In this document: piece after piece, positions 31,986 through 40,570 of the stretch
Layout: every line of letters starts with the position of its first letter
Numbering within the stretch: the stretch's first letter is position 1
Assembly (NCBI RefSeq): GCF_026241895.1
Contig: NZ_JAPJIV010000016.1
Span: 95,572 to 159,571 of the forward strand
DNA length: 64,000 nt
Direction of reading: 5' to 3'
Source: Pseudomonas sp. RIT-562
Lineage (GTDB): Bacteria; Pseudomonadota; Gammaproteobacteria; Pseudomonadales; Pseudomonadaceae
Program-made: the position numbers and the translations under genes
The notes under the pieces: generated by a model
What the model saw: only the letters and a program-made list of their open reading frames with translations
What the model was told of the DNA's origin: nothing
The model's database searches: none

Positions 31986-33271
31986 TGCGGTTTCTTATCC
32001 GAAAAGCTATCCGATGAGCCCTCACCGAGGGCAAAGAGTTCCTGGGCCATGGCCAGCGCATCGAGGCGGCCTTCGGCAGAGAGCTTTTTCAACTGCACGC
32101 TCGGGGCGTGCAGGAGTTTATTGGTCAGGCCGCGCGCCAGCTGGATCAACACGTCTTCGGCGCTGCCGCCATTGGCCAGCATGCGCTGGGCCTTGTGCAA
32201 TTCTTCGTCGCGCAGGCGTTCGCTTTGCTGGCGATAGGCCTTGAGCACGTCCACTGCCGCCAGTTCACGCAGGCGCACCATGAAGTCTTCGGCGCCGATC
32301 GAAACCATCTCTTCCGCCGCTTGCGCCGCGCCTTGACGGCTCTTGAGGTTTTCCGCGACCACTTCGTGCAGGTCATCGACGCTGTAGAGGTAGACGTCGT
32401 CGAGCTCGCCAACTTCGGGCTCGATATCCCGGGGAACGGCGATGTCCACCATGAAGATCGGCTTGTGTTTGCGCAGCTTCAGGGCGCTTTCCACCGCGCC
32501 CTTGCCGAGGATCGGTAACTGGCTGGCGGTGGAACTGATGACGATGTCACTGCGCACCAGTTCGGCCGGGATATCCGACAACAGTACCGCATGCGCACCA
32601 AACTGCTCGGCGAGGATGCTCGCGCGCTCCAGCGTACGGTTGGCGACCACGATGCGCTTGACTCCCAGTTCATGCAGATGACGGGCGACCAGGGTAATGG
32701 TCTCGCCGGCGCCGATCAGCAAGGCCTGGCTGCGTTGCAAGTCGCTGAAAATCTGTTTTGCCAGGCTGACCGCGGCAAACGCCACGGACACCGGGTTCTC
32801 GCCGATGGCAGTGTCGGTGCGTACCTGCTTGGCCGCATTGAACGTGGCCTGGAACAGCCGCCCGAGCAACGGGCCGATGGTCCCGGCTTCCCGCGCCACG
32901 GCGTAGGCCGATTTCATCTGGCCGAGAATCTGCGGCTCGCCCAACACCAGTGAGTCGAGCCCGGAGGCGACTCGCATCATGTGACGAACTGCCGCATCAT
33001 CTTCGTGCACATAACTGCTGGCGCGCAGCTCTTCGAGGCTCAAATGGTGATAATCGGCCAGCCAGCGCAACACGATGTCAGCCGAAAGGTGATCCTGTTC
33101 TATATAGAGTTCACTGCGATTGCAGGTGGAGAGGATCGCGGCTTCGCGGCTGTCGGTCAGTCGGCAGAGCTGCTGCAAGGCCTCCACCAGCTGCTCAGGG
33201 GTAAAGGCCACGCGCTCGCGGACGTCTACTGAAGCAGTCTTGTGGTTGATACCGAGTGCAAGGAAGGCCAT
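31982..33271 (-). CDS. hemA: Glutamyl-tRNA reductase
   Basis: A 429-residue NADPH enzyme that turns glutamyl-tRNA into glutamate-1-semialdehyde, the first committed step of tetrapyrrole synthesis. The opening LALGINHKTASVDVRER and the catalytic Cys50 (LSTCNRSE) are typical. It is the promoter-proximal gene of the five-gene operon and is divergent from the TPR lipoprotein gene across 326 bp. Confidence 0.96.
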   Translation of the reverse strand: MAFLALGINHKTASVDVRERVAFTPEQLVEALQQLCRLTDSREAAILSTCNRSELYIEQDHLSADIVLRWLADYHHLSLEELRASSYVHEDDAAVRHMMRVASGLDSLVLGEPQILGQMKSAYAVAREAGTIGPLLGRLFQATFNAAKQVRTDTAIGENPVSVAFAAVSLAKQIFSDLQRSQALLIGAGETITLVARHLHELGVKRIVVANRTLERASILAEQFGAHAVLLSDIPAELVRSDIVISSTASQLPILGKGAVESALKLRKHKPIFMVDIAVPRDIEPEVGELDDVYLYSVDDLHEVVAENLKSRQGAAQAAEEMVSIGAEDFMVRLRELAAVDVLKAYRQQSERLRDEELHKAQRMLANGGSAEDVLIQLARGLTNKLLHAPSVQLKKLSAEGRLDALAMAQELFALGEGSSDSFSDKKPQ

Positions 33272-33401
33272 TCAAGGTCGCTGATAGTGACGTGAAGCCG
33301 GCAATTGTCCTACTTCGACAGATCCAGAACAACTACTCGATATCTATTGGCCTGGTAGGAGACACCCAAGTTTGCGAGCGGTTCGCGTTTACATACGGCC
33401 T

Positions 33402-33503
33402 TTGTAGGAGGGAGCTCCCTCGCGATGGACGTTAACGTTGACTCGGGTAACCTGAATGCACGCGGCGCCTGTGGGTTTTTCGCGAGCGAGCTCGCTCCTA
33501 CAA
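33402..33503. repeat. Spaced inverted REP pair in the hemA upstream gap
   Basis: The 326-bp gap 33272-33597 contains TTGTAGGAGGGAGCTCCCTC... (33402-33428) and the inverted TTCGCGAGCGAGCTCGCTCC... (33479-33503), 50 bp apart. The arms differ at the core (GGGAGCTCCC versus GCGAGCTCGC). Nothing else in the gap can be assigned firmly; the promoters of hemA and the TPR gene must lie here. Confidence 0.75.
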
Positions 33504-33597
33504 GGACCGGTACAAATGGAAAGTGACCGGCCGGTTATGTTTGGCCGAAGGCTTGTGTCATGATGATCCGACCGCAGGTTAGTCGTCCTCTTCCTAT

Positions 33598-35322
33598 ATG
33601 AATAGATCCTCCGCGTTGCTCCTTGCTTTTGTCTTCCTCAGCGGCTGCCAGGCCATGGCACCCGTTTCGCCGGTCGATTCGTCGCCGGTCGAAGACAGCA
33701 CTCCAGCCCCTGAAAAGCCCAAGGTCTACAGCTCGTTCAGCGAAGAAACCGTCTTCAGCCTGTTGAGTGCGGAGCTGGCTGGCCAGCGCAATCGTTTCGA
33801 CATTGCCCTGGACAACTACGTGACCCAGGCCATCAACACCCAGGATCCGGGGATTTCCGAGCGGGCATTCCGGATTGCCGAGTACCTGGGGGCCGATCAG
33901 GCAGCCCTGGACACCGCGCTGATCTGGGCCAAAAACGCCCCGGACGATCTTGAGGCGCAACGGGCCGCTGCCGTGCAACTGGCTCGCGCCGGGCGTTATG
34001 ACGACTCCATGGTCTATATGGAGAAAGTCCTGCAAGGCAAAGGCGACACCCACTTCGACTTCCTTGCCCTCTCCGCTGCCGACACCGACCAGGACACGCG
34101 CAACGGCTTGATGCAAAGTTTCGACCGTTTGCTGCAACGTCATCCCGACAACGGCCAGCTGATTTTCGGCAAGGCCCTGTTGCTGCAACAGGATGGCGAT
34201 GCCAAGGGCGCACTGACGCTGCTCGAAGATCATCCGCCGGAAGATGGCGAAATAGCGCCGATCCTGCTGCAGGCGCGCCTGTTACAGTCGCTCGATCGTG
34301 GTGACGAGGCCCTGCCGCTGCTGCGCAAAAGCATCAAGCAGTACCCGGACGACAAACGCCTGCGCCTGACTTACGCGCGCATGCTGGTGGAACAGGACCG
34401 CATGGACGACGCCAAGGTCGAGTTTTCCAGCCTGGTCCAGCAATACCCCGAAGATGACGAGTTGCGCTATTCGCTGGCACTGGTTTGCCTGGAAGCCAAG
34501 GCCTGGGAAGAGGCCAAGGGTTACCTTGAAGACCTGATCGCCCGGGACAGCCACGTCGACTCCGCGCACTTGAACCTGGGGCGTATCGCTGAAGAGCGCA
34601 ACGATCCGCAGGGCGCCCTGGCCGAGTACGCCCAGGTGGGTCCGGGCAACGATTACCTGCCGGCGCAACTGCGCCAGGCCGATATCCTGATGAACAACGG
34701 CAAGACCGCAGAAGCCCAGAGTCGCCTCGCGGCGCAGCGTGACGAACAGCCCGATTACGCCGTGCAGCTGTACCTGATCGAAGCCGAAACCCTGTCCGCC
34801 AACAAGCAACAGGACAAGGCCTGGGCCGTTTTGGAAAAAGGCTTGCAGCAATATCCGGACGACCTGAACCTGCTGTATACCCGCGCCATGCAGGCAGAGA
34901 AACGCAATGACCTGGCGCAGATGGAAAAAGACCTGCGCCTGATCATCAAGCGCGACCCGGACAATGCCATGGCGTTGAACGCCCTCGGCTACACCCTGTC
35001 TGACCGTACAACGCGTTACGCCGAGGCCAAGGCCTTGATCGAACAGGCGCACCAGATCAATCCGGAAGACCCGGCGGTTCTCGACAGCCTCGGCTGGGTC
35101 AACTTCCGCCTGGGTAATCTGGACGAGGCCGAGCGTTACTTGCGCAAGGCCCTGGAACGCTTCCCCGATCAGGAAGTCGCCGCACACCTGGGCGAAGTCC
35201 TGTGGGCCAACGGCAAGCAGCGTGAAGCGAAACAAATCTGGGGCAAGTTCCTCAAGGAACAACCCGACAGCCCAATACTGCGCGGCACCATCAAGCGCCT
35301 GACCGGATCAGAGACTCTTTAA
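33598..35322 (+). CDS. Tetratricopeptide-repeat lipoprotein
   Basis: A 574-residue lipoprotein (lipobox FLSGC, Cys17) almost wholly built of TPR helices; clear repeat units occur as DDLNLLYTRAMQAEKRNDLA, then NPEDPAVLDSLGWVNFRLGN and LDEAERYLRKALERFPDQ. It matches the PA4667 group found upstream of lolB. TPR lipoproteins serve as scaffolds at the outer membrane; the partner is unknown. The ribosome site is weak. lolB starts 4 bases after its stop. Confidence 0.85.
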   Translation: MNRSSALLLAFVFLSGCQAMAPVSPVDSSPVEDSTPAPEKPKVYSSFSEETVFSLLSAELAGQRNRFDIALDNYVTQAINTQDPGISERAFRIAEYLGADQAALDTALIWAKNAPDDLEAQRAAAVQLARAGRYDDSMVYMEKVLQGKGDTHFDFLALSAADTDQDTRNGLMQSFDRLLQRHPDNGQLIFGKALLLQQDGDAKGALTLLEDHPPEDGEIAPILLQARLLQSLDRGDEALPLLRKSIKQYPDDKRLRLTYARMLVEQDRMDDAKVEFSSLVQQYPEDDELRYSLALVCLEAKAWEEAKGYLEDLIARDSHVDSAHLNLGRIAEERNDPQGALAEYAQVGPGNDYLPAQLRQADILMNNGKTAEAQSRLAAQRDEQPDYAVQLYLIEAETLSANKQQDKAWAVLEKGLQQYPDDLNLLYTRAMQAEKRNDLAQMEKDLRLIIKRDPDNAMALNALGYTLSDRTTRYAEAKALIEQAHQINPEDPAVLDSLGWVNFRLGNLDEAERYLRKALERFPDQEVAAHLGEVLWANGKQREAKQIWGKFLKEQPDSPILRGTIKRLTGSETL

Positions 35323-35326
35323 GATT

Positions 35327-35944
35327 ATGTTTTTGCGCCATTTCATCGTTTTCAGTTTCATCGCCCTGCTTGCCGGTTGCGCAGGCTTCGGCGCTCGCGA
35401 ATCGGTCCAGGGCAAAGGCGACCCGGGCCAGTGGCGTGAGCACAAACAGCAGCTGACGGGCCTGGATGGCTGGCAGATCAACGGCAAGATCGGCATTCGC
35501 GCCCCCAAGGACTCGGGCAGCGGCACCTTGTTCTGGCTGCAACGCCAGGATTACTACGACATTCGCCTGTCCGGCCCGCTGGGTCGCGGCGCTGCACGGC
35601 TGACCGGTCGCCCCGGCAAAGTGTCGCTGGAGGTTGCCAACCAGGGTCGTTATGACGCGCCGAATCCGGAAATCCTCCTCGAAGAACAGCTCGGCTGGAA
35701 ACTGCCGGTGTCCAACCTTGCCTGGTGGGTACGCGGCCTCCCTGCCCCGGACAGCAAAAGCCGCCTGACCCTGGACACCGACAGCCGCCTGGCCAGTCTC
35801 GACCAGGATGGCTGGCAGGTTGAATACTTGAGCTATGCCGAGCAGAACGGCTATTGGCTGCCCGAGCGCATCAAGCTGCACGGTACTGACCTTGACGTCA
35901 CGCTGGTGATCAAGGAATGGCAACCACGCAAACTGGGGCAGTGA
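35327..35944 (+). CDS. lolB: Outer-membrane lipoprotein receptor LolB
   Basis: A 205-residue lipoprotein that accepts lipoproteins from LolA and inserts them into the outer membrane. The lipobox is LLAGC (Cys18). The LolB fold is indicated by LTGLDGWQINGKIGIRAPKD and the DYYDIRLSGPLGRGAARLTG segments. It is 4 bases after the TPR gene and 2 bases before ispE. Confidence 0.93.
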   Translation: MFLRHFIVFSFIALLAGCAGFGARESVQGKGDPGQWREHKQQLTGLDGWQINGKIGIRAPKDSGSGTLFWLQRQDYYDIRLSGPLGRGAARLTGRPGKVSLEVANQGRYDAPNPEILLEEQLGWKLPVSNLAWWVRGLPAPDSKSRLTLDTDSRLASLDQDGWQVEYLSYAEQNGYWLPERIKLHGTDLDVTLVIKEWQPRKLGQ

Positions 35945-35946
35945 AC

Positions 35947-36798
35947 ATGACTGCTCCGCGCCTGACCTTGCCATCGCCAGCCAAGCTCAATCTGATGCTG
36001 CACATTCTCGGCCGTCGCGAAGATGGCTATCACGAGTTGCAGACGATTTTTCAGTTCCTTGATTACGGCGACGAAATTACTTTCGCCGTGCGCGAAGACG
36101 GGGTGATCCGGCTGCACACGGAGTTCGCCGGAGTCCCCCACGACAGCAACCTGATCGTGCGCGCCGCCCGACAACTGCAGGCACAATCCGCTTGCACGCT
36201 CGGGATCGACATCTGGATCGACAAAGTCCTGCCCATGGGTGGCGGCATCGGTGGCGGCAGCTCGAATGCCGCGACCACCTTGCTCGGCCTGAACCATTTG
36301 TGGCAACTGGGCTGGGATGAAGACCGCCTGGCTGCACTGGGCCTGACACTGGGCGCCGACGTCCCGGTTTTCGTGCGCGGCCATGCAGCTTTTGCCGAGG
36401 GCGTGGGCGAAAAACTCACCCCTGTAGACCCCGAAGAACCGTGGTATCTCGTACTGGTACCGCAAGTATCTGTAAGTACAGCAGAAATTTTTTCAGATCC
36501 GCTGTTGACACGTAACACTCCTCCCATTAAAGTGCGCCCCGTTCCCAAGGGAAACAGTCGAAATGACTGCTTGCCGGTGGTAGCAAGGCGTTATCCAGAT
36601 GTTCGTAACGCATTGAATTTGTTAGGTAAATTTACCGAAGCAAAACTCACCGGAACTGGAAGTTGTGTGTTTGGGGGCTTCCCAAGCAAAGCTGAAGCTG
36701 ATAAAGTCTCGGCCCTTCTTACAGAGACCCTTACAGGGTTTGTAGCAAAAGGAAGCAACGTTTCGATGTTGCATCGCAAGCTGCAAAGTCTGCTCTAA
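35947..36798 (+). CDS. ispE: 4-diphosphocytidyl-2-C-methylerythritol kinase
   Basis: A 283-residue GHMP kinase of the MEP isoprenoid pathway. The ATP loop PMGGGIGGGSSNAAT is at 96-110, with the N-terminal PAKLNLMLHI (catalytic Lys13) and catalytic Asp138 (GADVPVF). The final third (from about 36465) is clearly richer in A and T at third positions than the first two thirds, and it contains the promoter of the downstream tRNA gene. GTGAAC precedes the ATG at 35947; an in-frame ATG 10 codons upstream lies in lolB. Confidence 0.94.
   Translation: MTAPRLTLPSPAKLNLMLHILGRREDGYHELQTIFQFLDYGDEITFAVREDGVIRLHTEFAGVPHDSNLIVRAARQLQAQSACTLGIDIWIDKVLPMGGGIGGGSSNAATTLLGLNHLWQLGWDEDRLAALGLTLGADVPVFVRGHAAFAEGVGEKLTPVDPEEPWYLVLVPQVSVSTAEIFSDPLLTRNTPPIKVRPVPKGNSRNDCLPVVARRYPDVRNALNLLGKFTEAKLTGTGSCVFGGFPSKAEADKVSALLTETLTGFVAKGSNVSMLHRKLQSLL
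36505..36533 (+). promoter_or_regulatory. Promoter inside ispE for tRNA-Gln and possibly prs
   Basis: TTGACA (36505-36510), a 17-bp spacer and TAAAGT (36528-36533). The -35 is perfect. It lies about 300 bp before tRNA-Gln, with no terminator between. Confidence 0.55.
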
Positions 36799-36834
36799 AA
36801 GAACCGATTACTGGGTAATCGTTGCAACAGATAC

Positions 36835-36909
36835 AGGGGCGTCGCCAAGCGGTAAGGCAGCAGGTTTTGATCCTGCCATGCGTTGGTTCGAATCCAGCCG
36901 CCCCTGCCA
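36835..36909 (+). tRNA. tRNA-Gln(TTG)
   Basis: A 75-nt cloverleaf with encoded CCA. The acceptor stem AGGGGCG / CGCCCCT, discriminator G, T-arm GTTCGAATC and anticodon TTG within the CAGGT-TTTGATC-CTG arm are all readable. It lies between ispE and prs, a conserved place in pseudomonads. Confidence 0.97.
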
Positions 36910-36954
36910 TTTTCTATACTCATCCAGGTTACCCTCAGCCTCTAGGTACTGCGC

Positions 36955-37896
36955 GTGTCCAAGATGATGGTCTTTACGGGGAATGCTAACCCCGATCTGG
37001 CTCGGCGTGTCGTACGTCAGCTGCATATCCCTCTCGGTGACATCTCTGTCGGTAAGTTTTCCGACGGCGAAATTACTGCCGAGATCAATGAAAACGTCCG
37101 CGGTAAAGATGTCTTCATTATTCAGCCGACTTGCGCTCCGACCAACGATAACCTGATGGAACTGGTAGTGATGGCTGATGCCTTCCGCCGTTCCTCGGCT
37201 ACTCGTATCACTGCTGTTATTCCTTACTTTGGTTATGCCCGTCAGGATCGCCGTCCGCGTTCCGCACGTGTGGCTATCAGCGCGAAAGTCGTTGCTGACA
37301 TGCTTACCGTAGTCGGCATCGACCGTGTTCTCACGGTTGATCTGCATGCTGACCAAATCCAGGGTTTCTTCGATATTCCGGTAGATAACATCTACGGCTC
37401 CCCAGTATTGGTGGATGACATTGAAGATCAGCGCTTCGAAAACCTGATGATCGTATCCCCGGACATTGGTGGCGTCGTGCGTGCACGTGCCGTTGCCAAA
37501 TCCCTGGGCGTAGATCTCGGGATCATCGACAAACGCCGTGAGAAAGCCAATCACTCTGAAGTGATGCATATCATCGGTGATGTCGAAGGGCGTACCTGTA
37601 TTCTGGTCGATGACATGGTCGATACCGCCGGCACTCTGTGCCACGCGGCCAAGGCCCTGAAAGAGCATGGCGCTGCCAAGGTTTTCGCCTACTGCACTCA
37701 CCCTGTGCTGTCCGGTCGGGCGATCGAAAACATTGAGAATTCCATGCTGGATGAACTGGTGGTGACCAACACCATCCCGTTGTCCGCTGCTGCTCAAGCC
37801 TGCTCGCGTATCCGTCAACTGGATATCGCGCCGGTAGTTGCTGAAGCGGTCCGCCGCATCAGCAATGAAGAATCGATCAGCGCGATGTTCCGTTAA
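36955..37896 (+). CDS. prs: Ribose-phosphate pyrophosphokinase
   Basis: A 313-residue enzyme making PRPP from ribose-5-phosphate and ATP; it feeds Hpt and Upp encoded upstream in this window. It starts at GTG (MSKMMVFTGNANPDL). The PRPP-binding loop CILVDDMVDTAGTLCHA lies at about 219-235 and the ATP-contact FGYARQDRR block at about 95-103. Codon use is of the highly expressed type (GTT, CGT, GCT rich), unlike most of the window. Confidence 0.96.
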   Translation: MSKMMVFTGNANPDLARRVVRQLHIPLGDISVGKFSDGEITAEINENVRGKDVFIIQPTCAPTNDNLMELVVMADAFRRSSATRITAVIPYFGYARQDRRPRSARVAISAKVVADMLTVVGIDRVLTVDLHADQIQGFFDIPVDNIYGSPVLVDDIEDQRFENLMIVSPDIGGVVRARAVAKSLGVDLGIIDKRREKANHSEVMHIIGDVEGRTCILVDDMVDTAGTLCHAAKALKEHGAAKVFAYCTHPVLSGRAIENIENSMLDELVVTNTIPLSAAAQACSRIRQLDIAPVVAEAVRRISNEESISAMFR

Positions 37897-37928
37897 GGGC
37901 CCTGCCCTTCTCGAACATCTCGTTGACG

Positions 37929-37972
37929 AAAAGCGCCCCGCCCCGGCATTCCTGTCGGGGCGGGGCTTTTTT
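37929..37972 (+). terminator. Rho-independent terminator of prs
   Basis: An 11-bp GC stem GCCCCGCCCCG / CGGGGCGGGGC with a 10-base loop, followed by seven Ts, 33 bases after the prs stop. Confidence 0.92.
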
Positions 37973-38037
37973 GCCCATATCGCCTTTAGCGCTGGTCGCA
38001 AACGCTGGGGCGAATGTGGTTATTTTGGAGATACAAC

Positions 38038-38643
38038 ATGAACGATTTTACTCTGAATGCTGAAGTGCGTTCCGACCTGGGGAAAGGTGCGAGCCGCCGC
38101 CTGCGTCGTCTCGCAAGCCTGGTACCAGCTGTAGTTTACGGTGGCGAAAAAGCCCCTGAATCCATCAGCATGCTGGCTAAAGAAGTTGCCAAACTGCTCG
38201 AAAACGATGCGGCCTACAGCCACATCATCGAGCTGAACGTTGGCGGCACCAAGCAAAACGTGATCATCAAGGCTCTGCAGCGCCACCCGGCCAAAGGCCA
38301 CGTGCTGCACGCTGACTTCGTACGCGTTGTAGCTGGTCAGAAACTGACCGCTATCGTGCCTGTACACTTCATCGGCGAAGAAGCTCCGATCAAGAAAGGC
38401 GGCGAAGTTTCGCACGTTACTTCCGAAATCGAAGTGACCTGCCTGCCTAAGGACCTGCCTGAGTTCATCGAAGTCGACCTGTCCAAGGCCGAAATCGGCG
38501 ACATCATCCACATGTCCGACCTCAAAGCCCCTAAAGGCGTTGAGTTTGTTGCTCTGGCACACGGCGACGACAAGGCTGTTGCCAACGTTCACGCTCCACG
38601 TGTTGCTCCAGAAGAAGCTGCTGAAGAAGGCGCTGCAGAGTAA
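38038..38643 (+). CDS. rplY: 50S ribosomal protein L25 (CTC form)
   Basis: A 201-residue 5S-rRNA-binding ribosomal protein. It has the long general-stress (CTC/TL5) form with an extra C-terminal beta domain after about residue 95, and an acidic Ala/Glu-rich tail (PEEAAEEGAAE). It opens MNDFTLNAEVRSDLGKGASR. The ATG at 38038 is used; 8 further in-frame codons upstream lack a ribosome site. Codon use is strongly biased, as for prs. Confidence 0.95.
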   Translation: MNDFTLNAEVRSDLGKGASRRLRRLASLVPAVVYGGEKAPESISMLAKEVAKLLENDAAYSHIIELNVGGTKQNVIIKALQRHPAKGHVLHADFVRVVAGQKLTAIVPVHFIGEEAPIKKGGEVSHVTSEIEVTCLPKDLPEFIEVDLSKAEIGDIIHMSDLKAPKGVEFVALAHGDDKAVANVHAPRVAPEEAAEEGAAE

Positions 38644-38803
38644 TTTCACTCTGTACGCCGGAGTGACCGGTAACATCGCGGACTAGTACGTAGCGAGAAA
38701 GCGGGCGAGAACGCGGAGTTTACATAATGGTAAATGAGCACTTGTCGTCCACTTTCGCCGCACTCGGCGATGTTATCCACCACTCCAAGGAAGGGCCCCT
38801 ATC

Positions 38804-39388
38804 GTGACTGCCATAAAACTGATCGTTGGCTTGGGAAATCCAGGCGCTGAATACGAACAGACCCGGCATAACGCAGGGGCCCTTTTTGTTGAGCGCATCG
38901 CGAACGCACAGGGTGTGAACCTTGTGGCGGACCGCAAATATTTCGGCCTGACCGGGCGCTATTCGCATCAGGGTCAGGATGTTCGTCTGCTGATCCCCAC
39001 CACCTACATGAACCGCAGCGGCCAGGCCGTGGCGGCACTCGCAGGATTCTTCCGCATCAAGCCCGAAGAAATCCTGGTGGCGCATGACGAACTCGACCTG
39101 CCTCCGGGCGTCGCCAAGCTCAAGCAGGGCGGCGGCCATGGCGGTCACAATGGGTTGCGCGACATCATTGCGCAGCTGGGCAATCAGAATACCTTCTACC
39201 GCTTGCGGCTTGGCATTGGCCACCCAGGCGTAGCCAGTATGGTTTCAAACTTCGTCCTGGGTCGTGCGCCACGCGCCGAACAGGAAAAACTCGATGCCAG
39301 CATCGACTTTGCCCTCGGCGTGCTGCCGGATATCCTCGCCGGTGAATGGAACCGCGCGATGAAAAACCTGCACAGCCAGAAGGCCTGA
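38804..39388 (+). CDS. pth: Peptidyl-tRNA hydrolase
   Basis: A 194-residue enzyme that frees tRNA from dropped-off peptidyl-tRNA. It starts at GTG (MTAIKLIVGLGNPG). Asn12 and catalytic His22 (TRHNAG), plus the DELDLPPG and GGHGGHNGLRD blocks, are all present. AAGGAA precedes the start by about 12 bases. ychF follows after 22 bases. Confidence 0.95.
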   Translation: MTAIKLIVGLGNPGAEYEQTRHNAGALFVERIANAQGVNLVADRKYFGLTGRYSHQGQDVRLLIPTTYMNRSGQAVAALAGFFRIKPEEILVAHDELDLPPGVAKLKQGGGHGGHNGLRDIIAQLGNQNTFYRLRLGIGHPGVASMVSNFVLGRAPRAEQEKLDASIDFALGVLPDILAGEWNRAMKNLHSQKA

Positions 39389-39410
39389 CTTTTACCCGAG
39401 GGGAAACACC

Positions 39411-40511
39411 ATGGGATTCAATTGCGGCATCGTCGGCCTGCCTAACGTCGGCAAGTCCACCCTGTTCAACGCCCTGACCAAATCCGGGATCGCGGCCGAG
39501 AACTTCCCCTTCTGCACTATCGAACCGAACACCGGGATCGTGCCGATGCCGGATGCGCGCCTGGAAGCCCTGGCTGCCATCGTCAATCCAAAGCGTATCC
39601 TGCCGACCACCATGGAGTTCGTCGACATCGCGGGCCTGGTTGCCGGCGCGTCGAAAGGTGAAGGCTTGGGCAACAAGTTCCTGGCCAACATCCGTGAAAC
39701 CGATGCAATCGCCCACGTGGTCCGCTGCTTCGAAGACGAGAACGTGATTCACGTTTCCAACAGCGTCGACCCGAAACGCGACATCGAGATCATCGACCTT
39801 GAGCTGATCTTTGCCGACCTCGACAGCTGCGAGAAGCAACTGCAGAAAGTCGCCCGCAACGCCAAGGGTGGTGACAAGGATGCCGTGGTCCAGAAGGCAT
39901 TGCTTGAGCAACTGATCGCTCACTTCACGCTGGGCAAGCCTGCTCGCACCCTGATGAAGAACATGGGTGCCGACGACAAGGCGGTGATTCGCGGCTTCCA
40001 CCTGCTGACCACCAAGCCGGTGATGTACATCGCCAACGTTGCTGAAGACGGTTTCGAGAACAACCCGCTGCTGGACATCGTCAAGGCTATCGCCGAAGAA
40101 GAAGGCGCCATGGTTGTTCCGGTCTGCAACAAGATCGAAGCTGAAATCGCCGAGCTCGAAGATGGCGAAGAGAAAGACATGTTCCTCGAGGCCCTGGGCC
40201 TGGAAGAACCTGGCCTGAACCGGGTAATTCGCGCCGGCTACGAAATGCTGCACCTGCAGACCTACTTCACCGCCGGTGTCGAAGAAGTCCGCGCCTGGAC
40301 CGTCCGCGTCGGTGCTACCGCACCACAAGCCGCTGGCGTGATCCACACCGACTTCGAAAAAGGCTTCATCCGCGCCGAAGTCATCGCCTATGACGACTTC
40401 ATCCAGTACAAGGGTGAAGCGGGTGCCAAGGAAGCCGGAAAATGGCGCCTTGAAGGCAAGGACTACATCGTTAAAGACGGCGATGTGATGCACTTCCGTT
40501 TTAACGTGTAA
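39411..40511 (+). CDS. ychF: Redox-regulated ATPase YchF
   Basis: A 366-residue Obg-family P-loop ATPase that binds ribosomes. The G1 motif is GLPNVGKST (9-17), G3 is DIAGLV, and the usual G4 is altered to NKIEAE, which gives ATP rather than GTP preference. A coiled-coil hairpin follows (about 125-195), and the C-terminal TGS domain ends the protein. The pth-ychF pair is conserved in gammaproteobacteria. Confidence 0.96.
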   Translation: MGFNCGIVGLPNVGKSTLFNALTKSGIAAENFPFCTIEPNTGIVPMPDARLEALAAIVNPKRILPTTMEFVDIAGLVAGASKGEGLGNKFLANIRETDAIAHVVRCFEDENVIHVSNSVDPKRDIEIIDLELIFADLDSCEKQLQKVARNAKGGDKDAVVQKALLEQLIAHFTLGKPARTLMKNMGADDKAVIRGFHLLTTKPVMYIANVAEDGFENNPLLDIVKAIAEEEGAMVVPVCNKIEAEIAELEDGEEKDMFLEALGLEEPGLNRVIRAGYEMLHLQTYFTAGVEEVRAWTVRVGATAPQAAGVIHTDFEKGFIRAEVIAYDDFIQYKGEAGAKEAGKWRLEGKDYIVKDGDVMHFRFNV

Positions 40512-40525
40512 GAGTCACAGCCAAG

Positions 40526-40555
40526 AAAAAGCCGCGTTTGATACGCGGCTTTTTT
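40526..40555 (+). terminator. Rho-independent terminator of pth-ychF
   Basis: Stem AAAAAGCCGCGT / ACGCGGCTTTTT with a 5-base loop and T-run, 14 bases after the ychF stop. It also works for the convergent MFS gene. Confidence 0.9.
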
Positions 40556-40570
40556 GTGCCTGTCAGATCT

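Noticed and set aside
39165..40493. 442-codon open frame opposite ychF
   Set aside because: Antisense shadow; no start context and no recognisable motif.
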